Positions 55,767-63,297 of a stretch of 64,000 nt of DNA are shown in pieces. The DNA comes from Mycobacterium sp. 852013-51886_SCH5428379. Its GTDB lineage: Bacteria > Actinomycetota > Actinomycetes > Mycobacteriales > Mycobacteriaceae. Below the pieces are notes generated by a model that was given only the letters and a program-made list of their open reading frames with translations, made no database searches and had not been told where the DNA came from. Location: contig NZ_LZSU01000021.1 in assembly GCF_001665575.1 (NCBI RefSeq), positions 122,402 to 186,401 of the forward strand, written 5' to 3'. Numbering within the stretch: position 1 is the first letter of the stretch; each line of letters begins with the position of its first letter. The translations under genes were made by a program, and so were the position numbers.

Positions 55767-57379
55767 GCGCGCCGGTGCTCGAGGTCGCCGACCTGAGGGT
55801 GCGGATCGGCCGCAGCGAGATCGTGCGCGGTGTCTCGTTCGCGGTGGAACGCGAACAGACCCTCGGCATCGTCGGGGAATCGGGGTCGGGCAAGACCATG
55901 ACCGCACTCGCCGCAACCGGCCTGCTCGACGCCCCCGGCGCGGCGGTCAGCGGGTCGAGTCTGCTTGGCGGGCAGTCGGATCCGCTACAACTGGTCAGTG
56001 CGTCGGCGCGGACGTTGCGCAGCGTGCACGGCGGGCGCATCGGTTTCGTCTTCCAGGACCCCGGCACATCCCTCAATCCGCTGCTGACGCTGGAACGTCA
56101 GATCACCGAATCGCTGGAAACCCACCGCAACATGACGCGCCGACAGGCGCGGGAGCGCGCGCTGGAGCTGCTCACCGCGGTCGGTCTGCCCGAACCCGAA
56201 CGGCGGCTCGATTCGTATCCGCACCAGCTCTCCGGCGGCCAGCGCCAACGGGTGATGATCGCGATCGCCCTGGCCTGCGATCCGGAACTGCTGATCGCCG
56301 ACGAGCCGACGACCGCCCTCGACGTCACCACCCAGGCCCAGATCGTCGAGCTGGTGCGGGATCTGCAGCGTGACTTCGGGGCGGCGGTGGTGTGGATCAG
56401 CCACGACCTGGGCGTGATCGGTCAGGTCGCCGACGACGTGACGGTGTTGCAGACCGGCGTCGCCGTGGAGCAGGCGCCGGTTCTCGACCTGTTCGACCGG
56501 CCCCGGCACGAATACACCCGGGAGCTGTTGGCGGCGCGGCCCGTCGTCGGTGGCGACGGACCCGCCCCGGCGGATCCGGACGCGCCGGTGCTGCTCGACG
56601 TGCAGGGTCTCGACGTGCGGTTCGACGTGTCCGGGCCGACCGGCCGGTCCACGGTGCACGCGGTGCGCGACGTGTCGTTCGCGATTCGCCGGGGCAGCAC
56701 GCTCGGACTGGTGGGTGAGTCCGGATCGGGGAAGTCGACGGTGGCGGCCGCGCTGACCGGTCTGGTGAAGCCGGCCGCGGGGACGGCGACGCTCGATGGG
56801 GACGACGTGTTCGGGGTGACAGGGCGAGCGGTCAAACCGCTGCGCCGCCGCATCAGCCTGGTCTTTCAAGATCCGTTCTCGTCGTTGAACTCCCGCAACC
56901 GCATCGGCAGCGCGATCGCCGAGCCGCTGGTGGTGCACGGCCTGGCCGACGGCCGGACGGCCCGCCGCAAACGGGTGGGCGAGCTGCTCGAACTGGTCGA
57001 TCTCCCGGCCGATTACGCCGCGCGCTATCCGCACGAGTTGTCGGGTGGCCAGCGCCAACGGGTGAGCATCGCGCGCGCCCTGGCCGTGGAGCCGGAGCTG
57101 CTGATCCTCGACGAGTCGACGGCGTCGCTGGACGTCTCGGTGCAGGCCAAGGTGCTCGACCTGCTGGCGCAACTGCAGCGGGAGCTGGGCCTGACCTATC
57201 TGTTCATCGGGCACGATCTGGCGGTGATCCAGCGGATGAGTCACGACGTGCTGGTGCTGCGCGACGGCGCCGCGGTCGAGTACCGGCCCGCCGCCGACTT
57301 GTTCTCCTCGCCCGAACAGGAGTACACCCGGGCGCTGCTGGCCGCGATTCCGCCGGCGCGGCCGCGCACCTCGGCGTGA
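55763..57379 (+). CDS. ABC importer ATPase with two fused nucleotide-binding domains
   Basis: The product has 538 residues from GTG. It holds two complete ABC domains: Walker A GESGSGKTMT and GESGSGKSTV, signatures LSGGQRQRV in both halves, and Walker B LLIADEP and LLILDES. The two are DppD- and DppF-like and are encoded as one polypeptide, so one chain supplies the whole ATPase pair. It completes a four-gene SBP-permease-permease-ATPase operon. The second half starts near residue 275 after an Ala/Pro-rich linker. Confidence 0.95.
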   Translation: MSAPVLEVADLRVRIGRSEIVRGVSFAVEREQTLGIVGESGSGKTMTALAATGLLDAPGAAVSGSSLLGGQSDPLQLVSASARTLRSVHGGRIGFVFQDPGTSLNPLLTLERQITESLETHRNMTRRQARERALELLTAVGLPEPERRLDSYPHQLSGGQRQRVMIAIALACDPELLIADEPTTALDVTTQAQIVELVRDLQRDFGAAVVWISHDLGVIGQVADDVTVLQTGVAVEQAPVLDLFDRPRHEYTRELLAARPVVGGDGPAPADPDAPVLLDVQGLDVRFDVSGPTGRSTVHAVRDVSFAIRRGSTLGLVGESGSGKSTVAAALTGLVKPAAGTATLDGDDVFGVTGRAVKPLRRRISLVFQDPFSSLNSRNRIGSAIAEPLVVHGLADGRTARRKRVGELLELVDLPADYAARYPHELSGGQRQRVSIARALAVEPELLILDESTASLDVSVQAKVLDLLAQLQRELGLTYLFIGHDLAVIQRMSHDVLVLRDGAAVEYRPAADLFSSPEQEYTRALLAAIPPARPRTSA

Positions 57380-57383
57380 AGCG

Positions 57384-58124
57384 CTAGTTCTGCACGGTCG
57401 GCCGGATGGTGATGTCGCCGATCTCGACATCCCGCGGCTGGGTGATCGCGAAGGCGACTGCCCGCGCGACCGCCTCGGGCGGAATCCCGAAGTCCGCCAT
57501 CTGCTCTCGGATCTGTGCACGCAGCGATGGATCGTCGATGGATTCGGCGAGTTCGGTGTGGACCATCCCCGGCGAGATCCCCGTCGTGCGCACCACGCCG
57601 TCGGTGTTCTCCTGACGGAAGGCTTCCAGCAGTGTCCGCACCGCGTTCTTGGTCGCCGCGTACACCCCCTGGTGCGGCACGATCTTCAGCCCGGAGGTCG
57701 ACAGGATCGTGACGAAGTGACCGGCGCCCTGTGCGCGGAAGACCGGCAAGGCGGCGGCGATGCCGTGCAGGACACCACGTAGGTTCACGTCGATCATCGC
57801 CGACCAGCCGGCCAGGTCTCGATCGGCGATCGGACCGATCCTGCTGATGCCCGCGTTGCTGACCAGGACATCGAGCCGGCCGAACTCATCGACTGCCATC
57901 TCGACCAGACGCTGGACGTCGTCGTAGCGGGCGACGTCGATGACCGCGGTTCGCACCGATCCGCCGCCGGCACTGATGCGTTCGGCCACGTCGGCGAGTC
58001 GATGTTCGCGGCGCGCTCCGAGCACGACACGGTGGCCCTGTCGGGCAAGCAATTCCGCGGTCGCTGCGCCGATTCCCGTCCCGGCTCCGGTGATGGCGAC
58101 GACCAGGGAGATTTCGTTGTGCAT
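57384..58124 (-). CDS. SDR-family oxidoreductase
   Basis: The 246-residue enzyme has VVAITGAGTGIGAATAELLA, the NAG motif VLVSNAGIS, catalytic Ser in ILSTSGLK and YAATKNA. It is a classical NADP-type SDR; the basic GARREHR after strand two favours NADP. The substrate is unknown. It is divergent from a TetR gene with a paired operator in the gap and so is likely repressed by it. Confidence 0.92.
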   Translation of the reverse strand: MHNEISLVVAITGAGTGIGAATAELLARQGHRVVLGARREHRLADVAERISAGGGSVRTAVIDVARYDDVQRLVEMAVDEFGRLDVLVSNAGISRIGPIADRDLAGWSAMIDVNLRGVLHGIAAALPVFRAQGAGHFVTILSTSGLKIVPHQGVYAATKNAVRTLLEAFRQENTDGVVRTTGISPGMVHTELAESIDDPSLRAQIREQMADFGIPPEAVARAVAFAITQPRDVEIGDITIRPTVQN

Positions 58125-58143
58125 GGTGCCCCTTATGCTGAAG

Positions 58144-58187
58144 CGGACAAATGTCCGTTACTGGCAACGGTAACGGACACATGTCCG
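58144..58187. promoter_or_regulatory. paired TetR operators
   Basis: Two copies of CGGACA-NN-TGTCCG lie at 58144-58157 and 58174-58187, centres 30 bases apart (about three helical turns). They are set within a larger near-perfect dyad extending to AAGCGG...CCGCTT. The site falls between an SDR start (58124) and the TetR start (58214). Confidence 0.82.
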
Positions 58188-58213
58188 CTTAGCTACCGAA
58201 GCACCGAGGACTG

Positions 58214-58765
58214 ATGAGCACACCCGCACGACGGTCGGACGCCAGGCACAACCGCGACCGCATCCTGGCCGCGGCGCGTGCGGTCATCGTCGACACCGGC
58301 GACGTGCGCCTCAGCGCGGTCGCCAAGGCTGCCGGGGTCGGCCAGGCCACGCTGTACCGGCATTTTCCGACACGCGAGCACCTGCTCGCCGAGGTGTATC
58401 GCCACGATGTCGACGAATTGGTGGCCGCCGCCCCGGCTCTGCTCGCCGCGCATGGCCCGGTGACGGCTCTGGCACGCTGGTTCGATCGGGTGGCGGATTA
58501 CGCCCGGGTCAAACGCGGCGTGTTCGCCGCCGTCGAAATGTCGGTGTGGCAAGAGCTTTCGGCACACAGCTTGGGTCCGATCGGCGACGCACTCACGTTG
58601 TTGCTCGACGCAGGTAAGGCCACAGGCGCCCTTCGCCCGGACGTCGACGCGCGAGACGTCATCCTGCTGATCGGTTATCTGAGCCGGCTGGACGACGACG
58701 AGTGGGACCGGCGCGCGGGCCACCTGCTCGGCATCGTGCTCGACGGGCTGCGCCGAGACGTGTGA
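58214..58765 (+). CDS. TetR-family regulator
   Basis: The 183-residue protein has the helix-turn-helix at about residues 30-56 (RLSAVAKAAGVGQATLYRHFPTREHLL) and the SACE-7040-like C-terminal helical domain (YARVKRGVFAAVEM). It is divergent from one SDR and followed 13 bases later by another, so it probably controls both through the paired operators just upstream. The ligand is unknown. Confidence 0.92.
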   Translation: MSTPARRSDARHNRDRILAAARAVIVDTGDVRLSAVAKAAGVGQATLYRHFPTREHLLAEVYRHDVDELVAAAPALLAAHGPVTALARWFDRVADYARVKRGVFAAVEMSVWQELSAHSLGPIGDALTLLLDAGKATGALRPDVDARDVILLIGYLSRLDDDEWDRRAGHLLGIVLDGLRRDV

Positions 58766-58778
58766 GAAGGTCTCATCC

Positions 58779-59519
58779 ATGTCAGATCTCACGGGCAAGG
58801 TGGCCCTGGTAACCGGAGCGTCGTCGGGGCTCGGCGCCGCGACGGCGAAACTGTTCGCGCAGCGGGGAGCGACGGTGTTCGGCATCTCCCGCGACTCCGA
58901 CCGCATGGCGGAGGTGTTCGCCGACGTGCCGGGCGGGACGTACGCGTCGGTCGACATCACCTCACCGCAGGCGTGCCGGCAGGCCGTCGCGGACTGCGTG
59001 GAGAAGTTCGGCCGTCTCGACGTGCTGGCCAACGTCGCCGGTTTCCATCAGATGCGCCACACGCCGACGATGTCCGACGAGGACTGGGACTACGACCTGG
59101 CCGTCAACCTCAACGCCCCGTTCTACCTGTGCCGGGCGGCGCTGCCCCACCTGCTCGAGACCGGGGGCAACATCGTCAACGTGGCCTCGGTCGCGGGTGT
59201 CGAGGGCGAGGTCTATTCGGCGGGATACTGCTCGGCCAAGCACGGCCTGGTCGGGCTCACGCGTGCGCTGGCCATCGAGTTCACCGCAGATCGGTTGCGC
59301 GTCAACGTGATCTGCCCCGGCGGGATGGTGACTCCGCAGACCACCGAGTTCGCCGCCCCGGAGGGCGCGGACTGGAATCTGATCATGCGCATCGCCGCCC
59401 CGCGCGGGATGATGGACGTCGCCGACGTCGCCAAGACCATCGCGTTTCTCGCGAGTGACGACGCCGCGGCCGTGCACGGTGCGGTGTATCTGGTGGACAA
59501 CGGCGCGACAGCGGGCTGA
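58779..59519 (+). CDS. SDR-family oxidoreductase
   Basis: The 246-residue enzyme has VALVTGASSGLGAATAKLFA, VLANVAGFH (a variant of NNAG with Val), the Ser in NVASVAG and YCSAKHG. The variant NVAG motif is tolerated in the family. It is read with the TetR gene (13-base gap) and is followed 19 bases later by the Cys-repeat gene. The three may be one transcript. Substrate unknown. Confidence 0.92.
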   Translation: MSDLTGKVALVTGASSGLGAATAKLFAQRGATVFGISRDSDRMAEVFADVPGGTYASVDITSPQACRQAVADCVEKFGRLDVLANVAGFHQMRHTPTMSDEDWDYDLAVNLNAPFYLCRAALPHLLETGGNIVNVASVAGVEGEVYSAGYCSAKHGLVGLTRALAIEFTADRLRVNVICPGGMVTPQTTEFAAPEGADWNLIMRIAAPRGMMDVADVAKTIAFLASDDAAAVHGAVYLVDNGATAG

Positions 59520-59538
59520 GTCGGCGCACAATGACGGC

Positions 59539-59943
59539 GTGCGTGAGATCGAATCGGAGGGTCCTGCCGTCGTCGGATCTGCGGCGACGGTGTCCAGCGC
59601 GGCAGTGGTCGCATCGGCGGCGACGGTGTCCAGCGCGGCAGTAGCGCGGTCAGCGGCAACGGCGGCCAGCGCCGGGGTGGCGGGTTCGGCGGCCACCGTG
59701 GCCAGCGTCGCCGTGGCCGGTTCGATGGCCACCATCGCCAGCGCCGCCGTCGCGGGAAGCATGGTCACCGCGATGTCCGTCGCGATCGCCGGCAGTATCG
59801 GATGCATCGCGTGCGCACTCTGCAAGCGTTGCGTGGCATGCGTGGCGTGCTTCGGTTGCACCGGTTGCGTCGGATGCGTGGGTTGCTACAACTGTTCGGG
59901 TCTGCGCTTCGCGGTGGGCCGGCGCGACGCCCACGCCGACTAG
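59539..59943 (+). CDS. 12-residue-repeat protein with cysteine-every-third-residue C terminus
   Basis: The product has 134 residues from the GTG at 59539. After a 13-residue lead it consists of nine in-register 12-residue repeats (residues 14-121). Repeats 1-6 follow SAATVSSAAVAG, with Ser, Thr/Ala, Ser and Val at positions 1, 4, 7 and 10. Repeats 7-9 place Cys at those same positions (for example CVACVACFGCTG), giving 11 Cys spaced by two residues. A basic tail ends the protein. No signal peptide or known domain is recognised. The 3-residue period suggests a regular solenoid or a metal- or disulfide-binding rod; the small hydrophobic repeats could alternatively insert in membranes. A CACAAT box 6 bases before the GTG would allow a leaderless transcript. 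The stop overlaps the PhoD-like gene by 4 bases. Confidence 0.78.
   Translation: MREIESEGPAVVGSAATVSSAAVVASAATVSSAAVARSAATAASAGVAGSAATVASVAVAGSMATIASAAVAGSMVTAMSVAIAGSIGCIACALCKRCVACVACFGCTGCVGCVGCYNCSGLRFAVGRRDAHAD
59578..59901 (+). repeat. nine in-frame 36-bp repeat units
   Basis: The coding repeat is also visible in DNA. Units 1 and 2 (59578-59649) share a nearly identical 25-base core, while later units diverge mostly at third positions and then switch to TGC cysteine codons. This suggests growth by duplication followed by selection on the protein pattern. Confidence 0.85.
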
Positions 59944-61580
59944 AGCAGTTTGTGCTCGATGACCGTGACCAGCTGCGGCTTGCGCCAGTTGCCCGCCGCC
60001 CGCTCGATGCGCACGCCCATCTCTGCGCCCGCGATCTCGAGCGTGCCGATCTGATTGCGGAAGTGCGGCATCGTCACCGGCCGCCAGCGCAGCCGCGGCA
60101 TCCCCACCTTCGTGGTGCGGACCAGTGCCCGGCCCACCCGCTCGGCGAGACGAGTGTGGCCCAGGCGCAACACGATCCGTTCAGCGGCCGACGGTTCCTT
60201 GCGCAACCCGGAGCACACCACCTGCCACAGCGCGGTGGCCGATTCGAGATCGGCGGGCAACTGCACCTCCGAAACCCAGCAGTGGTGCACGTCGCCGCCG
60301 AAGAGCACCATCGTCGCGGGCGCGGGGCCGCGGTGTCCGGTCGCCACCTCGATGACCAGATCTTCGAGCTTGCGGTAGCTGTCCTGGAAGCACGCCCAGT
60401 GATCGAGGTTGGCGGTCATGCGGACCTTCTCCCCCAGACCGCTCAGCCGCGCGCCCCACGCACCGTCGCCGACGGCCTCGGACCACGCCTCGATGTGGTG
60501 CATCCCGTACGGCAGCAGGATCGGTAGCGAACTGGCGAACAGGAGGTGGTCGTAGTCGCCGTCGATGTTCGACGTGATCCAGTCCCACTCCTCATCGGTG
60601 GCTATCTTGCGGGCACCGGGCCGCAGTTGGCGCCCCGTGCGGGCGTCGACCAGGATCAATCGGGTGCCGCCGAGGTCGCGGGCCACGCTGAAGTGTGAGA
60701 CGCCGTCGTCCCGTTCGGCCGACTCCGCCACGGCCCGGATCGCGTCGGCCCCGTCGCGCGATGTGATCACCTGTTGGAACACTTCGTCTTTCGCGAGTTC
60801 GGCGGGAGACAAATTGCCGATGTGCTGATACACCCAGTACGCCATCAGGCCGCCGATGATGCGGGTCTCATACCAGTCGGTTTGGCGCATCTCGTCGAGC
60901 CAGGCCTGCGACGTGTTCCACTTGTCGTTGATCTCGTGATCGTCGAACATCATCGACGTCGGCAGGGTCGACAACATCCACCGCACCACCGGATCGCTCC
61001 AGGCGTCCCAGTAGCCGATGCAGTACTCCTCGAAGTCCTCGAGCACCTCGACGGGTCCGTCAGCGTGCACCTCGCGCTCGGCGACCAAGTCTTTGATCCT
61101 GTCGTTCACCTGGTCGGCATAGAGCTGATCGCCGAGCATCATCAGCGCGTCCGGCCACCCCGCCGACGGCTGGCGCAGCATCCGCATCCCGAAGGTGCGG
61201 AGCACATCGACGCCCTGCCCCTTGGACCGCCACCAGTGCTGACGGGTGTACGGCGGATGATGGGGCGCCGACGCGCGGCATGAGCCGAAGAGCAGACGCA
61301 GGTTTCCGTTGCGGGGCAGCAGCCGGATGCGCGGCGGCGGAAACTCGTCATCGGGAGGCGGCCATGCCTTCACCCCGTCGAGGTGGACCTCGTAGGGATG
61401 GTCGCGTGCGGGATCGAGATCCTCGATGCACACGAGTGCGAAATGGTGATCCAGCACCTCGAAGGTGTCCGCCGCGGCGCCCAGGATCTCGACGCGGCAC
61501 GGCCCGTCGGTCTCGACGAAGACGGTGGCATCTGTGGTACCCACGTGGCGGAGCAGCGGCCCCACCCGGATTTCGTGCAC
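59940..61580 (-). CDS. PhoD-like alkaline phosphatase family protein
   Basis: The product has 546 residues if the GTG at 61580 is used, four bases upstream of which the previous gene ends; the frame is open further upstream inside that gene. Metal-site motifs of the PhoD/metallophosphatase group are seen: LLFGSCRA, LMMLGDQLYADQ, MMFDDHEINDKW and FGGDVHHCW. No Tat or Sec signal is apparent, unlike classical PhoD, so it is probably cytoplasmic. It may act on phosphodiesters or other phosphate esters. The ribosome site for the GTG is weak, so the start is uncertain. Confidence 0.85.
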   Translation of the reverse strand: MHEIRVGPLLRHVGTTDATVFVETDGPCRVEILGAAADTFEVLDHHFALVCIEDLDPARDHPYEVHLDGVKAWPPPDDEFPPPRIRLLPRNGNLRLLFGSCRASAPHHPPYTRQHWWRSKGQGVDVLRTFGMRMLRQPSAGWPDALMMLGDQLYADQVNDRIKDLVAEREVHADGPVEVLEDFEEYCIGYWDAWSDPVVRWMLSTLPTSMMFDDHEINDKWNTSQAWLDEMRQTDWYETRIIGGLMAYWVYQHIGNLSPAELAKDEVFQQVITSRDGADAIRAVAESAERDDGVSHFSVARDLGGTRLILVDARTGRQLRPGARKIATDEEWDWITSNIDGDYDHLLFASSLPILLPYGMHHIEAWSEAVGDGAWGARLSGLGEKVRMTANLDHWACFQDSYRKLEDLVIEVATGHRGPAPATMVLFGGDVHHCWVSEVQLPADLESATALWQVVCSGLRKEPSAAERIVLRLGHTRLAERVGRALVRTTKVGMPRLRWRPVTMPHFRNQIGTLEIAGAEMGVRIERAAGNWRKPQLVTVIEHKLL

Positions 61581-61584
61581 CCGG

Positions 61585-61857
61585 TCAGGCAGCGCTGACG
61601 TGACCGGTGTGCGCGACCGGGTGCGTCTGATCCAGTTGGCGCTCCAACGCGCGCCGGGCATCGAGGACCACCGCCGGGAGTCGTTTGCTACCGCGGGACA
61701 CCGCATCAGCCACGGTGTCGACGGCCTGCCAGGTCTCGGGTGTGAGCAACGTCAGCGGCTGCAGATGCGCGCCGCGCTCGCCCGTGCGGACGGCCTGTTG
61801 CAGCCAATGCTCGAAATTGATCCGGACGGTCTCTTCGGGCAGCTCGTTGGTCACCAC
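61585..61857 (-). CDS. small hypothetical protein upstream of PhoD-like gene
   Basis: The product has 90 residues from the GTG at 61857, chosen because GGGGAGG lies eight bases upstream; a next-codon GTG is also possible. It has the sequence pattern ELPEETVRINFEHWLQQAV, then LLTPETWQAVDTVADAVS, and lacks membrane or signal segments. The family is not recognised. It is 4 bases from the PhoD-like start and divergent from the csbD gene, so probably cotranscribed with PhoD. Confidence 0.65.
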   Translation of the reverse strand: MVTNELPEETVRINFEHWLQQAVRTGERGAHLQPLTLLTPETWQAVDTVADAVSRGSKRLPAVVLDARRALERQLDQTHPVAHTGHVSAA

Positions 61858-61927
61858 ATCACCCACCTCCCCGTGTTGGGAGCAGGCATACCCCGTCGGA
61901 CGACGCCTCAATCGTGGGTCGGGCAAC

Positions 61928-61960
61928 GGGTGTGGGATGGGTGTGGGATGGGTGTGGCAC
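61928..61960 (+). repeat. three tandem 11-bp units in divergent promoter
   Basis: GGGTGTGGGAT occurs twice head to tail, followed by a third degenerate copy (GGGTGTGGCAC). It lies in the 172-base gap between the small minus-strand gene and the csbD gene, where regulator binding or slippage could occur. Confidence 0.8.
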
Positions 61961-62029
61961 AGACCACACGAAGGTGTCGATGCCCATCGAAAGGGAACCC
62001 CTGCAGCGAACACCAATACGAGGGGACAC

Positions 62030-62596
62030 ATGACTGAGCACAATCAGGCAGGCCAAGCCCGAAAGGGACTCATCGACTCGGTCAAGGGTAAGGCCAAGGA
62101 AGTCGTCGGCGCCGTGACCGGAAATGACTCGCTGACCAAGGAAGGTCAGCTCGAGCAGACCCAGGCCCAGGAGCGCAAGGCGGCCAACACCGCCAATGCG
62201 GTCGCCGACGCCGAAGCCAAGGAGGCTCGCCGCGAGGTGGCGGAGGCGCATCGCGAGGGAGCGCAGGAGCGCATTGCGGTCAACGCCGAAACCGCGGCAG
62301 CGGAGAACGCCGCCCGCGCTGATCAGGCTGCCGCCAAGCGTCAGGCCGAGCAGGCTGCGGCCCAGCGAGAAGCGCGGGACAAAGCGCAGGCCGAGACCGA
62401 GGCACAGCGCAAGGCAGAGCAGGCGAAGGCCGAGGAGCGCCAAGAACTCAACGCCGTCGCCGAGGACGTCTCGGCTGCGGTGGAGGAGCACCAGGACAGC
62501 ACCCAGGTCGCGGCTGCCGCCAAGGCGGAGGCCGAGCGCATCCGCCGGGAGGCCGATTCCCTGAACGCCGACGCCGACGTACCTGACCAGCGATAA
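62030..62596 (+). CDS. CsbD-like stress protein with long charged coiled-coil tail
   Basis: The product has 188 residues from the ATG at 62030, with AGGGGA upstream. Residues about 10-50 match CsbD (GLIDSVKGKAKEVVGAVTGNDSLTKEGQLEQTQ). The remaining 135 residues are an Ala/Glu/Lys/Gln-rich coiled coil, much longer than ordinary CsbD. CsbD proteins are induced by general stress in many bacteria; the function is unknown. It is followed 14 bases later by another coiled-coil gene and the two likely work together. Confidence 0.88.
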   Translation: MTEHNQAGQARKGLIDSVKGKAKEVVGAVTGNDSLTKEGQLEQTQAQERKAANTANAVADAEAKEARREVAEAHREGAQERIAVNAETAAAENAARADQAAAKRQAEQAAAQREARDKAQAETEAQRKAEQAKAEERQELNAVAEDVSAAVEEHQDSTQVAAAAKAEAERIRREADSLNADADVPDQR

Positions 62597-62610
62597 GCAG
62601 AGGAGCTTTC

Positions 62611-63297
62611 ATGAAGATCACCGACGTCCCGTTCGCGGTGCTGCGACTGCAGTACCAGTTCGCCCGTTTCCCGCTGCAGGTCATCGAGGACCGTGTGGTG
62701 GGCCGACTCGACGCCGAGGCTCCGGCCCGGCTGTTCTACGAGCGTTCGCTCGGCATGCTCGACCTCGCTGTCGGCAACGCCCTCGGCGCCCCGGAGGTCG
62801 AACAGCGCGGAGCCGCGCTGGTCGAGCGCAGTGAGGCGCTGCGCCGGGCGGCGGCCCTGGACACGGCCGCCACCCAGACCAAGGAGCAGGCCGACGCCGA
62901 GCTGAACCAGACCCGCGAGCAGGCCAAGCGCGAGCAGCAGCAGGCCCGCGAAGAGAAGCAACGCGAGGTGTCCGAGGCCCGCGAAACCGCGCAGAAGCGC
63001 AAGCAGGACGCCGCCGAGGCGGCGCAGAAGCGCACCGCGGCAGCCAAGGAGCAGGCGGACGCGGTCGCCGCGCAGCGCGTGAAGTCCGCTGAGCAGGTCC
63101 GCAAGCAGGAGGAGAGCGAGATTCGCGCGGCGGAGAAGGCCACCGAGAAGATCGCCGAAGCCAAACTCGGTGACGCCGTCGACAAGAAGTCCGAGGCCGC
63201 AGCGCGCCGCGCCAAGGCCGACCGGGTCGAGGATCTCGCGGACACGGAGAAAGAGACCCGCCAGGCACAGAACGCCGCGAAGAACGGGTCAGCCTGA
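62611..63297 (+). CDS. coiled-coil protein paired with CsbD
   Basis: The 228-residue protein has a non-repetitive N terminus (MKITDVPFAVLRLQYQFARFPLQVIEDRVVGRL) and a long Ala/Glu/Lys/Gln-rich coiled coil from about residue 75 to the end. Automated labels for such proteins sometimes mention translation initiation factor IF-2 because of compositional similarity; no GTPase is present. AGGAGC lies eight bases upstream of its ATG. It overlaps the convergent membrane-protein gene by 9 bases. Confidence 0.82.
   Translation: MKITDVPFAVLRLQYQFARFPLQVIEDRVVGRLDAEAPARLFYERSLGMLDLAVGNALGAPEVEQRGAALVERSEALRRAAALDTAATQTKEQADAELNQTREQAKREQQQAREEKQREVSEARETAQKRKQDAAEAAQKRTAAAKEQADAVAAQRVKSAEQVRKQEESEIRAAEKATEKIAEAKLGDAVDKKSEAAARRAKADRVEDLADTEKETRQAQNAAKNGSA

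Noticed and set aside
58962..59861. Minus-strand frame with Ala-Thr-Val repeats opposite the Cys-repeat gene
   Set aside because: Its periodicity is the complement of the plus-strand 36-bp repeats. The plus frame has the coherent Cys pattern and a defined end, while this one runs into the SDR gene antisense.
59539..59943. Interpretation as a CRISPR array (36-bp periodicity)
   Set aside because: The 36-bp units are contiguous without spacers, diverge at third codon positions and encode a regular protein repeat. No cas genes are present.
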